From positions 1 through 33,779 of the forward strand of contig CANQOI010000025.1 of assembly GCA_947625435.1 (NCBI GenBank): a DNA stretch of 33,779 bases, in the 5' to 3' direction. Below, in pieces: positions 1-6,885 of the stretch (the stretch's first letter is position 1; each line of letters begins with the position of its first letter). Source of the stretch: an uncultured Clostridia bacterium (GTDB lineage Bacteria; Bacillota; Clostridia; UBA1212; UBA1255). The position numbers were made by a program, and so were the translations under genes. The notes under the pieces were generated by a model. The model was given only the letters and a program-made list of their open reading frames with translations, was not told where the DNA came from and made no database searches.

Positions 1-87
1 AGAAAAATGCGCAATTACGATAAAAGTAGAAATTAGCTGACTACGGAAAAATCATAGTACTTCGTCGGAAGACGGGTGTTTGTTGTA

Positions 88-102
88 ACTTCTGTCAGAA
101 GT
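88..102. repeat. 15-bp perfect inverted repeat upstream of the vor operon
   Basis: ACTTCTG and CAGAAGT flank a single central T, giving perfect 7-bp arms. It lies about 130 bases upstream of the -35 element of the oxidoreductase operon. The right half contains TGTCAGAA, which recurs at 127-134. The symmetry is seen directly; an operator role is inference. Confidence 0.5.
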
Positions 103-116
103 ATGTTAAATTTTAC

Positions 117-152
117 CACTAAGTTATGTCAGAATATATACATAATTTAGTG
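117..152. repeat. Long inverted repeat (13-bp stem, 10-base loop)
   Basis: The arms 117-129 (CACTAAGTTATGT) and 140-152 pair over 13 positions with one G-T wobble around a 10-base loop. No T-run follows on either strand, so it is not a textbook intrinsic terminator. It may be the end structure of an unseen upstream transcript or a regulator site. The rest of 1-229 is AT-rich, and I recognise no gene in it. Confidence 0.55.
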
Positions 153-229
153 AACGCCTGCAACAAAAATTACATTTTCTGCGCAAAAAGTTACACGTGT
201 TATAGTATGCCCAAGCAAAAAACATTATA

Positions 230-258
230 TTTACTTTGCGGGCCGATTATTATATAAT
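230..258 (+). promoter_or_regulatory. Predicted sigma-A promoter of the vor operon
   Basis: A TTTACT -35 box (230-235) and a perfect TATAAT -10 box (253-258) are separated by 17 bases. Transcription would start near 265, giving a leader of about 58 bases before the ferredoxin start at 323. It is the only good promoter found ahead of the four oxidoreductase genes. Confidence 0.65.
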
Positions 259-322
259 TACGAAAAGCAATTGTGTTTGAACGCTTGTTATGACTTTTTC
301 ATTCGAAAGGTTTGGTTTTGCT

Positions 323-529
323 ATGGCTATAGTTACATTCAGGGAAGAAAGATGTAAAGGCTGCGGACTTTGCGCCGAAGCGTGTCCTAAGAAGATCGTT
401 GCGCTTAATGTACACAGGCTCAATTCAAAGGGTTACCATCCCGCTGAAGTCACGGACATGTCTTCGTGCATAGGATGCGCTTCATGCGCCGTTATGTGTC
501 CCGACTGTGTCATTAAGGTAGAAAAATAA
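323..529 (+). CDS. 2-oxoacid:ferredoxin oxidoreductase, ferredoxin-like (delta) subunit
   Basis: This 68-residue protein is a two-cluster 4Fe-4S ferredoxin. It has [12 protein letters not shown] at residues 11-22 and a second [12 protein letters not shown] set at 49-60. It should pass electrons from the catalytic subunits to soluble ferredoxin in the cytoplasm. I chose ATG 323 because AAAGG lies 12 bases upstream and families of this type begin just before the first Cys motif; ATG 290 would add 11 residues and lacks a ribosome binding site. It is first in a fd-alpha-beta-gamma operon, the order seen in four-subunit Vor/Kor enzymes. The iron-sulfur role is certain; the substrate of the complex is not. 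Confidence 0.9.
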   Translation: MAIVTFREERCKGCGLCAEACPKKIVALNVHRLNSKGYHPAEVTDMSSCIGCASCAVMCPDCVIKVEK

Positions 530-571
530 GAGTTCAGGTTTCATTATTCAAAGAAAGGCGGAACATTACTT

Positions 572-1633
572 ATGGGAGAAAAACTCTTAATGAAGGGAAA
601 TGAAGTGATCGCAGAAGCGGCGCTGAGAGCCGGCTGCCGTCATTATTTCGGATATCCTATCACGCCGCAGACCGAAGTGGCGCATTATATGTCAAGAAAA
701 ATGGAAGAGCTCGGAGGTACTTTTGTTCAGGCCGAAAGCGAGCTTGCCGCCATTAACATGGTATACGGCGCCGCCAGCGCCGGCAAACGTGTTATGACAT
801 CGTCCTCGAGCCCGGGGATCAGTCTTAAACAGGAAGGAATATCATATTCCGCATGCGCCGAGCTTCCTATGGTTATCGTAGACATAGTGAGGTGCGGCCC
901 GGGGCTCGGCGGCATTTTACCGGCACAGTGCGACTATTTTCAGATAGTAAAGGGCGGAGGACACGGCGATTATAATCTGATAGTATTTGCTCCCTCGAGC
1001 GTACAGGAGCTTTACGAGCTCGTAGTGCATGCTTTCAATGTGGCAGATACATACAGAAATCCCGTTGTCATACTCGGCGACGGCTATCTCGGTCAGATGA
1101 TGGAGGCTGTCGAGTTCAGAGACACGGAGCCCGTGGAGCATATCGACAAGCCGTGGGCAACGGTGGGCACTCATATGAAAAGAGAACACAATGTGATCAC
1201 ATCCATATATATCGAAGCCGATGTGCTTGAGGCCCACAACAACAGGCTTCAGGAGAAATACCGTTCGATACAGAAAAACGAGACGATGGTCGAGGAGTAC
1301 AACTGCGAAGGTGCCGACGTTATCGTGACCGCCTACGGAACCGTAGCGCGTATAGTTAAGAATGTCATCAAAGACGCGGCTTCGGAGGGCATCAAAGTGG
1401 GTCTGATACGGCCCGTTACGCTCTGGCCGTTCCCGTCGGCATCATTTGTAAAATATGCCGATACGCCCAAGGGATTCCTCACTGTTGAAATGAGCGCGGG
1501 ACAGATGGTGGAAGATGTACGCCTTGCCGTAAACGGAAGGAACAGTGTGGAATTTTACGGACGGACCGGAGGAAATGTTCCCGAACAGAAGGTCATTCTT
1601 CAGAAAGTGCGCGATATAGCGTCACGTGTTTAA
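572..1633 (+). CDS. vorB: 2-oxoacid:ferredoxin oxidoreductase alpha subunit (VorB/KorA type)
   Basis: This 353-residue subunit of the thiamine-diphosphate enzyme oxidises a 2-oxoacid to acyl-CoA, CO2 and reduced ferredoxin. The N-terminal block with KGNEVIAEAALRAGC and YFGYPITPQTE (about residues 8-35) is the pyrimidine-binding fold of the pyruvate:ferredoxin oxidoreductase family, and the C-terminal third (about 240-350) is the transketolase C-like domain. The sequence resembles proteins annotated as 3-methyl-2-oxobutanoate dehydrogenase VorB. It sits between the ferredoxin and the TPP subunit and is presumably co-transcribed with them. The Shine-Dalgarno (AAAGG, 554-558) is rather far from the ATG. 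Branched-chain 2-oxoacids are the favoured substrate; 2-oxoglutarate is the main alternative and cannot be excluded by eye. Confidence 0.88.
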   Translation: MGEKLLMKGNEVIAEAALRAGCRHYFGYPITPQTEVAHYMSRKMEELGGTFVQAESELAAINMVYGAASAGKRVMTSSSSPGISLKQEGISYSACAELPMVIVDIVRCGPGLGGILPAQCDYFQIVKGGGHGDYNLIVFAPSSVQELYELVVHAFNVADTYRNPVVILGDGYLGQMMEAVEFRDTEPVEHIDKPWATVGTHMKREHNVITSIYIEADVLEAHNNRLQEKYRSIQKNETMVEEYNCEGADVIVTAYGTVARIVKNVIKDAASEGIKVGLIRPVTLWPFPSASFVKYADTPKGFLTVEMSAGQMVEDVRLAVNGRNSVEFYGRTGGNVPEQKVILQKVRDIASRV

Positions 1634-1648
1634 GGAGGAATCGGTAAT

Positions 1649-2404
1649 ATGAGTATAGTTTTTGACAGACCGCATGCTTTGGCAGATAAGCCTCTCCATT
1701 ATTGCCCCGGATGCACTCACGGCATAATACACAGACTCATAGCAGAGGTCATAGATGAACTGGGTATAGAGGGAATTACCGTAGGCGTATCTCCCGTAGG
1801 ATGCACATATAATAATTATGAATATTTTAACTGCGACATGGTACAGGCCGCTCACGGACGTGCTCCGGCCGTTGCCACGGGACTGAGACGCTCTCTGCCG
1901 GACAATGTAGTTTTTACATATCAGGGGGACGGCGATCTGGCGGCCATAGGAACTGCCGAGATCGTGCACGCCGCAACAAGAGGGGAGCGAATAACTACCG
2001 TATTCGTGAATAATGCCATATACGGCATGACATCGGGTCAGATGGCGCCCACATCTCTTATCGGACAGGTTACGACTACAACTCCTTTCGGACGCAAACC
2101 TGAGCTTCACGGTTACCCTGTGCGTGTCTGCGAGCTGCTCTCTACATTGGAGGGGGCCGCATACATAGAGCGTACGGCCGTAAATAATGTTAAAAATATA
2201 AGAAAGGCCAAAGCCGCGATCAAAAAAGCTTTTGAGCTTCAGATGTCGGGCGCCGGTTTTACGCTGGTAGAGGTGCTCTCCACCTGTCCTACGAACTGGG
2301 GAATGAATCCCGTCAGATCGCTTGAATGGCTCGAGAAGAATATGATGGAGCATTATCCTCTCGGGGTATACAAGGATGTCACGGCTTCAGCCGCTGCCGA
2401 ATAA
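1649..2404 (+). CDS. vorA: 2-oxoacid:ferredoxin oxidoreductase beta (TPP-binding) subunit
   Basis: This 251-residue subunit binds thiamine diphosphate. The TPP motif is visible as GDGD at residues 93-96 and NN at 121-122. CPGC at 19-22 and a further Cys in SPVGC (52) match the conserved cysteines of this family. It pairs with the alpha subunit to form the active site for decarboxylation. AAGGAGG (1632-1638) overlaps the stop codon of the alpha gene and stands 10 bases before the ATG, so translation is probably coupled. The length is normal for stand-alone beta subunits of four-subunit enzymes. Substrate choice (branched-chain acids or 2-oxoglutarate) is inferred only. Confidence 0.9.
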   Translation: MSIVFDRPHALADKPLHYCPGCTHGIIHRLIAEVIDELGIEGITVGVSPVGCTYNNYEYFNCDMVQAAHGRAPAVATGLRRSLPDNVVFTYQGDGDLAAIGTAEIVHAATRGERITTVFVNNAIYGMTSGQMAPTSLIGQVTTTTPFGRKPELHGYPVRVCELLSTLEGAAYIERTAVNNVKNIRKAKAAIKKAFELQMSGAGFTLVEVLSTCPTNWGMNPVRSLEWLEKNMMEHYPLGVYKDVTASAAAE

Positions 2405-2419
2405 GGGGGAATGATTAAA

Positions 2420-2959
2420 ATGATGCATCAGATCATATTGGCCGGTTTCGGCGGACAGGGTATCCTTTCAATGGGACATTTTATAGCTCACGCGGCTCTT
2501 CTTGAGGGCAAGAATGTTTCATGGCTTCCCTCGTACGGTCCCGAGAAACGGGGAGGTACGGCTAACTGTCACGTTATCGTGGGAGATGAAGAGGTAGGTT
2601 CTCCCATAATAAGCAGCGCCACGGTGCTCATCGCCATGAATCAGCCGTCGCTTGAAAAATTTGAATCTTCGGTCGAACCCGGAGGGATCATAATAACAGA
2701 TAAAAGCCTTGTGCCCGTAAAGCCTTCGAGAAGTGACGTCAGGCTCTATGAGATCCCGGCGACCGAAATGGCCTACGAGCTGGGCAATCCTACGTATGCG
2801 GGAGTCGTTATACTCGGAAAGCTCACGGCTCTTACCGGCATTATGACAGAAGAAAATTTTGAAAAGGCTCTGAAGGCGATATTGAAGCCTTCGCGTCATT
2901 ATATGATTCCGGACGAAATGAAGGCTCTGAGGCAGGGAGCCGAGTATGAATGCAGCTGA
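2420..2959 (+). CDS. 2-oxoacid:ferredoxin oxidoreductase gamma subunit
   Basis: About 179 residues. The glycine-rich LAGFGGQGILSMG near the N-terminus and the PSYGPEKRGG block are hallmarks of the POR gamma domain, which completes the CoA-dependent oxidoreductase. It is the last gene of the fd-alpha-beta-gamma set. An earlier ATG at 2411 directly abuts the Shine-Dalgarno AAGGGGGA (2403-2410), leaving no spacer. ATG 2420, nine bases downstream of that site, is therefore the likelier start, with 2423 as a near alternative. All starts give the same core protein. Confidence 0.88.
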   Translation: MMHQIILAGFGGQGILSMGHFIAHAALLEGKNVSWLPSYGPEKRGGTANCHVIVGDEEVGSPIISSATVLIAMNQPSLEKFESSVEPGGIIITDKSLVPVKPSRSDVRLYEIPATEMAYELGNPTYAGVVILGKLTALTGIMTEENFEKALKAILKPSRHYMIPDEMKALRQGAEYECS

Positions 2960-3005
2960 TATGCCTGCATTTGATATGCACGCTTTACGGAGTTGATATG
3001 ATTTT

Positions 3006-3569
3006 ATGATCGTTGAACGTACTAACAATTTTGAAAGACTCATTCTGATAGGCATGCCGTGCTCCGGCAAGTCGTCTATCGGGCGTTTCCTCGCGCAGCA
3101 TTACAGGCTTGAGTTCTTTGATATGGATGAGGAGATCGTTAAAGCTGCCGGCATGACTGTTCAGGAGATCTTTGAAAAAAAAGGTGAAGCCTTTTTCAGA
3201 GAGCTCGAGACAGCGGTTACTGTCGATCTGTCACAAAAGCAGAATGCACTCATCGCCACCGGAGGCGGGATAGTCACGAGAGAAAACAATATGCGGTATT
3301 TTCAGAAGCAGGGAAGTCTCATTATATTTATACACAGGGATTTCTGCAAGCTTGCGACAACTCCGAAAAGGATAATGGACAAGCGCCCTATGCTCAGAAA
3401 AACGAGCTTCGACAAGCTTCTGAAGCTGTATAAGACGAGGCTTCCTCTTTACAGAAAATATTGCGATATAGAAGTGAGCAACGATTCCAACAAAGATGAC
3501 GCCATACGAGAGATAACGCGGGCGATAGATTCATATAATATATCATTGGATGTGAATTCTGATGGCTGA
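3006..3569 (+). CDS. aroK: Shikimate kinase
   Basis: Phosphorylates shikimate at the 3-hydroxyl with ATP in the chorismate pathway; cytoplasmic. The 187-residue protein has a P-loop GMPCSGKSS (16-24), the shikimate-binding Asp in FDMDEE (41), Arg in FFREL (65), the GGG turn in ATGGGIV (86-88), a lid arginine in KRPML and the later RLPLYRK arginine. ATG 3006 is the first start after an in-frame TGA at 2994. Its Shine-Dalgarno (CGGAG, 2988-2992) is 13 bases away, so initiation may be weak. It overlaps aroQ by 8 bases, linking two steps of the same pathway. It is a few residues longer than the usual 165-175. Confidence 0.9.
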   Translation: MIVERTNNFERLILIGMPCSGKSSIGRFLAQHYRLEFFDMDEEIVKAAGMTVQEIFEKKGEAFFRELETAVTVDLSQKQNALIATGGGIVTRENNMRYFQKQGSLIIFIHRDFCKLATTPKRIMDKRPMLRKTSFDKLLKLYKTRLPLYRKYCDIEVSNDSNKDDAIREITRAIDSYNISLDVNSDG

Positions 3570-4008
3570 ACTTAAATTTCTTATAATAAACGGACCCAAT
3601 CTGAACATGCTCGGCATACGGGAGCCGGATATATACGGAGATCTTACGTACAGCGGGCTGTGCGATCTTATTACCGAGAATACGCGCGACTGCGGCGTCG
3701 GGCTTGAATTTTACCAGTCCAACCATGAAGGCGGTATAATCGATACAATACATTCCGCATACGGGAGGATCGATGGTATAATAATAAATGCGGGAGCTTA
3801 TACGCATTACAGCTATGCGATACTTGATGCTCTTAAGAGTGTCGGCATACCGACTGCCGAGGTCCATATAAGCGATATAAACGGCAGAGAGGAATTCCGT
3901 AAGATATCCGTTATACGCCCGGCGTGCCTTTTCTGTATATCGGGAAGAGGATATGACGGATATGTTGACGCCGTAAAAGAGCTGAAAGAAAGAATCTTGA
4001 CTCAGTGA
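3562..4008 (+). CDS. aroQ: Type II 3-dehydroquinate dehydratase
   Basis: Converts 3-dehydroquinate to 3-dehydroshikimate in chorismate synthesis, normally as a dodecamer. The 148-residue length is typical. Visible family motifs are NGPNLNMLG (10-18), REP-x2-YG with the catalytic Tyr 25, the SNHEG segment, AYTHYS, and EVHISD with the catalytic His 102, followed by REEFR. The last motif usually reads HISN; Asp stands in place of Asn here. The start codon lies inside the 3' end of aroK (8-base overlap), so the two are translationally coupled. In many Clostridia aroQ is followed by an M24 peptidase, as happens here after one inserted gene. Confidence 0.95.
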   Translation: MAELKFLIINGPNLNMLGIREPDIYGDLTYSGLCDLITENTRDCGVGLEFYQSNHEGGIIDTIHSAYGRIDGIIINAGAYTHYSYAILDALKSVGIPTAEVHISDINGREEFRKISVIRPACLFCISGRGYDGYVDAVKELKERILTQ

Positions 4009-4020
4009 GGAAATAATTTA

Positions 4021-4518
4021 ATGGGAAGATTTATGAAAGCCGATATCAGGCTCGAAAGCGTTAACGACATCGATCCGGAGATGTTAAGGAAAGACGGTAT
4101 ACGCGGTATCGTTTTTGATATAGACAACACACTTGAGGAATATAACACAAAACAGCCGGGCGAAAGGTCGCTATCACTTTTCAGGAAGCTCAGTAAAGCC
4201 GGCTTGAGGATCGGCATACTTTCAAATGCAAAGAACAAGCGCGCAGAGCAATTCGCCGCAGGATTTCCCAAAGCGGATTTCCCCGAGATATCCGTCGTTT
4301 CGGCTGCGGGCAAGCCGCTAAGGAGCGGCTTCACGAAGCTCCTTACGAAGATGGGTCTTAAGGCTGATGAGTCTGTCATGGTGGGCGATCAGCTCTATAC
4401 CGACATACTCGGAGGAAACTGCGCAGGACTTAAAACTATACTTGTAAAGCCTATCAATCTCAGCGGCGAACCGAGATTCGTAAGATTCAAGAGACTCATA
4501 GAAAAACCGTTTATGTGA
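4021..4518 (+). CDS. yqeG: YqeG-family HAD IIIA phosphatase
   Basis: This 165-residue protein is a haloacid-dehalogenase phosphatase without a large cap domain. The nucleophile motif DIDNT is at residues 33-37, the Ser/Thr motif in ILSNAKNKR, the motif III Lys in AGKP, and the acidic motif IV in VGDQLYTDILG. Members of YqeG act as small-molecule phosphatases, but the substrate is generally unknown; phosphatidylglycerophosphate is the substrate of some relatives. GAGGAAA (4007-4013) precedes ATG 4021. It lies between aroQ and the M24 peptidase with short gaps and probably shares their transcript. The family call is firm; the substrate is not. Confidence 0.88.
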   Translation: MGRFMKADIRLESVNDIDPEMLRKDGIRGIVFDIDNTLEEYNTKQPGERSLSLFRKLSKAGLRIGILSNAKNKRAEQFAAGFPKADFPEISVVSAAGKPLRSGFTKLLTKMGLKADESVMVGDQLYTDILGGNCAGLKTILVKPINLSGEPRFVRFKRLIEKPFM

Positions 4519-4540
4519 CAGTATTTTACAGGAGGATATC

Positions 4541-5620
4541 ATGACATACATTAACAGGATAAGCGCGGCGCGCGGTATGATGAAAGATAAAGGACTTGAA
4601 GCCTTATATGTTACTTCTGCCGAAAATGTATTTTACCTTTCGGGCTTTACTGGATTCGGAGATGCGAGACTGTACATAACACCGAACGAGGCGTATATAA
4701 TAACCGATTCGAGATATACGGTGCAGTCGGCACACGAATGTCCGGATTATGTTCTCATAAGCGGGAACGCGGAAAGTCCTGATACTTTAGACGGCGTCCT
4801 GCCGAGAGACAGGAATATCAGAGTCGGATTTGAAGATGAAAAGATATCATATAAAGATCATAATGCTCTTAAGGAGCGCTTCGGGCTGATCGAGCTCTGC
4901 GGCGTCGGCGGATATTTTACCGGGGTAAGGGATATAAAAGACTCCTCGGAGGCCGCTCTCATCAAAAAGGCGTGCGTTATAGCGTGCGAATCGTTCAATG
5001 ATGTACTTTCGGTGATCCGCCCCGGTGTCGCGGAGTGCGATGTGGCGGCGGAGCTTGAATACAGAATGAAGAAGAACGGCGCGTCAGACAGATCCTTCGA
5101 TACCATTGTGGCTTCGGGTACGAGAAGCGCCATGCCTCACGGTGTCGCATCAGATAAGAAAATAGAATACGGCGATGTTGTTACTATGGATTTCGGCTGC
5201 GTTTACGGACATTACTGCTCCGATATGACGAGAACATTCTTCGTAGGCAGAGCGGATCCGGAGCTTGAAAAAATATACAACATAGTTTATAAAGCGCAGA
5301 CGGCTGCTCTTGACAGGTTCAGACGCGGCATGACGGGTGCGGAGCTTGACGGTATTTCCCGGGAAATAATCACCGATGCCGGATACGGCGGATATTTCGG
5401 CCACGGCCTCGGTCACGGCGTCGGAATAGAGATACATGAGGGAGCGTCGATAAATAAGAGAAACAAGGATGTCATCAAAGAAAATACGGTGTTCAGCATT
5501 GAGCCCGGAGTATACGTTGAGGGTCTCGGAGGAGTAAGGATTGAGGATCTTGTTTTGTATGAAAACGGCGTATTAAATATACTTACATCTGCCTCAGATA
5601 AAAAAATGCTTGTATTATGA
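4541..5620 (+). CDS. M24-family Xaa-Pro aminopeptidase
   Basis: This 359-residue cytoplasmic metallopeptidase should cleave N-terminal residues preceding proline. It has a creatinase-like N-terminal domain (about 1-125) and a pita-bread catalytic domain. All five metal ligands can be placed: Asp 217 in TMDFG, Asp 228 in CSDMTRT, His 292 in GHGLGHGVG, Glu 321 in IEPGVY and Glu 335 in RIED. AGGAGG (4530-4535) lies five bases before the ATG. In many Firmicutes this gene sits between aroQ and efp. Here efp is absent and the S6 operon promoter begins inside the final codons. Confidence 0.92.
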   Translation: MTYINRISAARGMMKDKGLEALYVTSAENVFYLSGFTGFGDARLYITPNEAYIITDSRYTVQSAHECPDYVLISGNAESPDTLDGVLPRDRNIRVGFEDEKISYKDHNALKERFGLIELCGVGGYFTGVRDIKDSSEAALIKKACVIACESFNDVLSVIRPGVAECDVAAELEYRMKKNGASDRSFDTIVASGTRSAMPHGVASDKKIEYGDVVTMDFGCVYGHYCSDMTRTFFVGRADPELEKIYNIVYKAQTAALDRFRRGMTGAELDGISREIITDAGYGGYFGHGLGHGVGIEIHEGASINKRNKDVIKENTVFSIEPGVYVEGLGGVRIEDLVLYENGVLNILTSASDKKMLVL

Positions 5621-5638
5621 CATGCGTGATGATATAAT
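5610..5638 (+). promoter_or_regulatory. Predicted promoter of the rpsF-ssb-rpsR operon
   Basis: TTGTAT (5610-5615) and a perfect TATAAT (5633-5638) are 17 bases apart. The -35 box lies within the last codons of the upstream peptidase gene. Transcription would start near 5645, just ahead of the hairpin-forming leader. Confidence 0.6.
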
Positions 5639-5639
5639 C

Positions 5640-5690
5640 CTTCGGCGTAATTCCTTGTTCTGCCGCACGGCAGGACCGTTTAGTCCAAAA
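5640..5690 (+). ncRNA. Candidate S6:S18 ribosomal-protein leader
   Basis: The leader between the promoter and rpsF folds into a hairpin: GTTCTGC (5657-5663) pairs with GCAGGAC (5670-5676), with one G-U pair, around CGCACG. It is directly followed by CCG (5676-5678). The established S6:S18 autoregulatory leader is a hairpin with a conserved CCG element bound by the S6:S18 heterodimer upstream of rpsF. Position and CCG fit; I could not test the covariance model. A competing hairpin GGAC-CGTTTA-GTCC (5673-5686) is possible and could act as the switch partner. Confidence 0.5.
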
Positions 5691-5704
5691 GGAGGTGATA
5701 CGGA

Positions 5705-5989
5705 ATGAATAAATATGAAGTTATGTTTATTATCAATCCTGAGCTTGGTGAAGAGGAAATAAAGGCTTTGTCCGACAAATTCAAGGCAATGCTTGAAGAA
5801 GCGGGAAGCGTTGAGAACTTTGCCGAGTGGGGAAAGAGAAGACTTGCATATCCGATCCAGGATCTCACTGAGGGTTATTATGTGCTCGCCACATTTGAAG
5901 CGGCACCCGAATTCCCGGCTGAGCTGGAGAGAGTATTCAAGATAACGGACGGCATTTTGAGATATCTCGTAACAAAGCGCGAGGGTTAA
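5705..5989 (+). CDS. rpsF: 30S ribosomal protein S6
   Basis: This 94-residue protein of the small-subunit platform binds 16S rRNA together with S18. The opening MNKYEVMFIINPEL and the later WGKRRLAYPIQDLTEGYYVL are diagnostic. A nearly perfect anti-16S complement AAAAGGAGGTGAT (5687-5699) precedes the ATG, as expected for a highly expressed gene. It is first in the conserved rpsF-ssb-rpsR operon, preceded by its own promoter and a likely S6:S18 leader. Length and sequence are ordinary. Confidence 0.97.
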   Translation: MNKYEVMFIINPELGEEEIKALSDKFKAMLEEAGSVENFAEWGKRRLAYPIQDLTEGYYVLATFEAAPEFPAELERVFKITDGILRYLVTKREG

Positions 5990-6038
5990 GTCCGTTGATT
6001 TACCGCTTTGCGGTGCATAAAAAGGTGGTTATATATTT

Positions 6039-6497
6039 ATGAACAAAGTAATTCTTATGGGAAGACTTACACGCGATCCGGAAATAAGGTATACTGCGGG
6101 AAATAATGTGGCGGTGTGTCAGTTTACGGTTGCTGTCGACAGACGCTTTAAATCTGACAATCAGCCTACTGCCGACTTTATTCCGGTAGTTGCATGGAGG
6201 CAGACTGCAGAGTTTGTTAATAAATATTTTTCTAAGGGAAGCAGGATCGCTGTCACGGGTCAGATACAGACTCGTTCGTGGGATGACCAGGAAGGTAAGA
6301 AGCATTATGCTACGGAAGTTATTGCCGATGAAGTCGAGTTTTGCGAGAGCAAGAGACAAGAAGGGAATTACCAGCAGGGAATGACTCCTCCGCCTCCTCC
6401 GGTACCGTCGGATATGCGTGCATCCCAATCATCTTATAATGAGGGTTCATCAGACGGCTATTTCCCGCTTGACGACGACGGCGACGTTCCGTTCTGA
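6039..6497 (+). CDS. ssb: Single-stranded DNA-binding protein
   Basis: This 152-residue protein coats single-stranded DNA in replication, repair and recombination as a tetramer. The OB fold spans about residues 1-107 (NKVILMGRLTRDPEIRYT, then FIPVVAWRQTAEFV). It is followed by a low-complexity linker with a proline run and the acidic tip DDDGDVPF, which recruits partner proteins such as RecO and helicases. AAAGGTGG (6021-6028) stands 10 bases before the ATG. A small hairpin ACCGC-TTT-GCGGT (6002-6014) lies between rpsF and ssb and may tune expression. Its operon position between S6 and S18 is classic for Bacillota. Confidence 0.97.
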   Translation: MNKVILMGRLTRDPEIRYTAGNNVAVCQFTVAVDRRFKSDNQPTADFIPVVAWRQTAEFVNKYFSKGSRIAVTGQIQTRSWDDQEGKKHYATEVIADEVEFCESKRQEGNYQQGMTPPPPPVPSDMRASQSSYNEGSSDGYFPLDDDGDVPF

Positions 6498-6536
6498 GTC
6501 CCCGCAAAATTCAGCATGTAAAGGAGGTTTACAGAC

Positions 6537-6824
6537 ATGCCTTATGCAAAAAAAGAAAAAGCCGGCAAGGAATCATTCGATAAGGGAGATTCTAAGGGCG
6601 GCATCAAACAAAGAAGAAGCAGAAGAAAGGTTTGCCCGTTCTGTGCGGATAAAGCTGAAAGCATAGATTACAAGGAAATCGCTAAGCTCAGAAAGTTTGT
6701 GTCAGAAAGAGGAAAGATACTTCCGAGGCGCATTTCAGGTTGCTGCGCTAAGCACCAGAGAGAACTCACGATTGCGATAAAGAGGGCAAGACACGTTGCT
6801 CTTATGCCTTTCTCGGCTGATTGA
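6537..6824 (+). CDS. rpsR: 30S ribosomal protein S18 (zinc-type)
   Basis: This 95-residue partner of S6 belongs to the small-subunit platform. The core [19 protein letters not shown] and LPRRISG is diagnostic. CPFC and the following GCCAKHQ supply Cys and His residues of the zinc-binding (C+) form of S18. A basic N-terminal tail of about 25 residues rich in Lys and Gly makes it longer than the usual 75-80. AAAGGAGG (6520-6527) precedes the ATG by 9 bases. It is the last gene of the operon, followed by an intrinsic terminator. Confidence 0.97.
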   Translation: MPYAKKEKAGKESFDKGDSKGGIKQRRSRRKVCPFCADKAESIDYKEIAKLRKFVSERGKILPRRISGCCAKHQRELTIAIKRARHVALMPFSAD

Positions 6825-6840
6825 TCTTATGTTTATTGAC

Positions 6841-6873
6841 GGTGCTCTCTAAAAAGAGCACCATTTTATTTTT
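6841..6873 (+). terminator. Rho-independent terminator after rpsR
   Basis: GGTGCTCT (6841-6848) and AGAGCACC (6855-6862) form a perfect 8-bp stem with a six-base loop, followed by ATTTTATTTTT. It ends the S6-SSB-S18 transcript. The gdpP ribosome binding site follows within two bases of the T-run. Confidence 0.9.
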
Positions 6874-6885
6874 CAGGGAAATTTT

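Noticed and set aside
104-151. 15-codon + strand ORF starting at ATG 104
   Set aside because: No ribosome binding site, and it is contained in the inverted-repeat region.
1622-2353. 243-residue - strand frame opposite vorA
   Set aside because: No ribosome binding site or family resemblance was seen, and the + strand gene has all TPP motifs.
2966-2980. TGCAT/ATGCA hairpin between the gamma subunit and aroK
   Set aside because: Five AT-rich pairs without a T-run are too weak to call a terminator.
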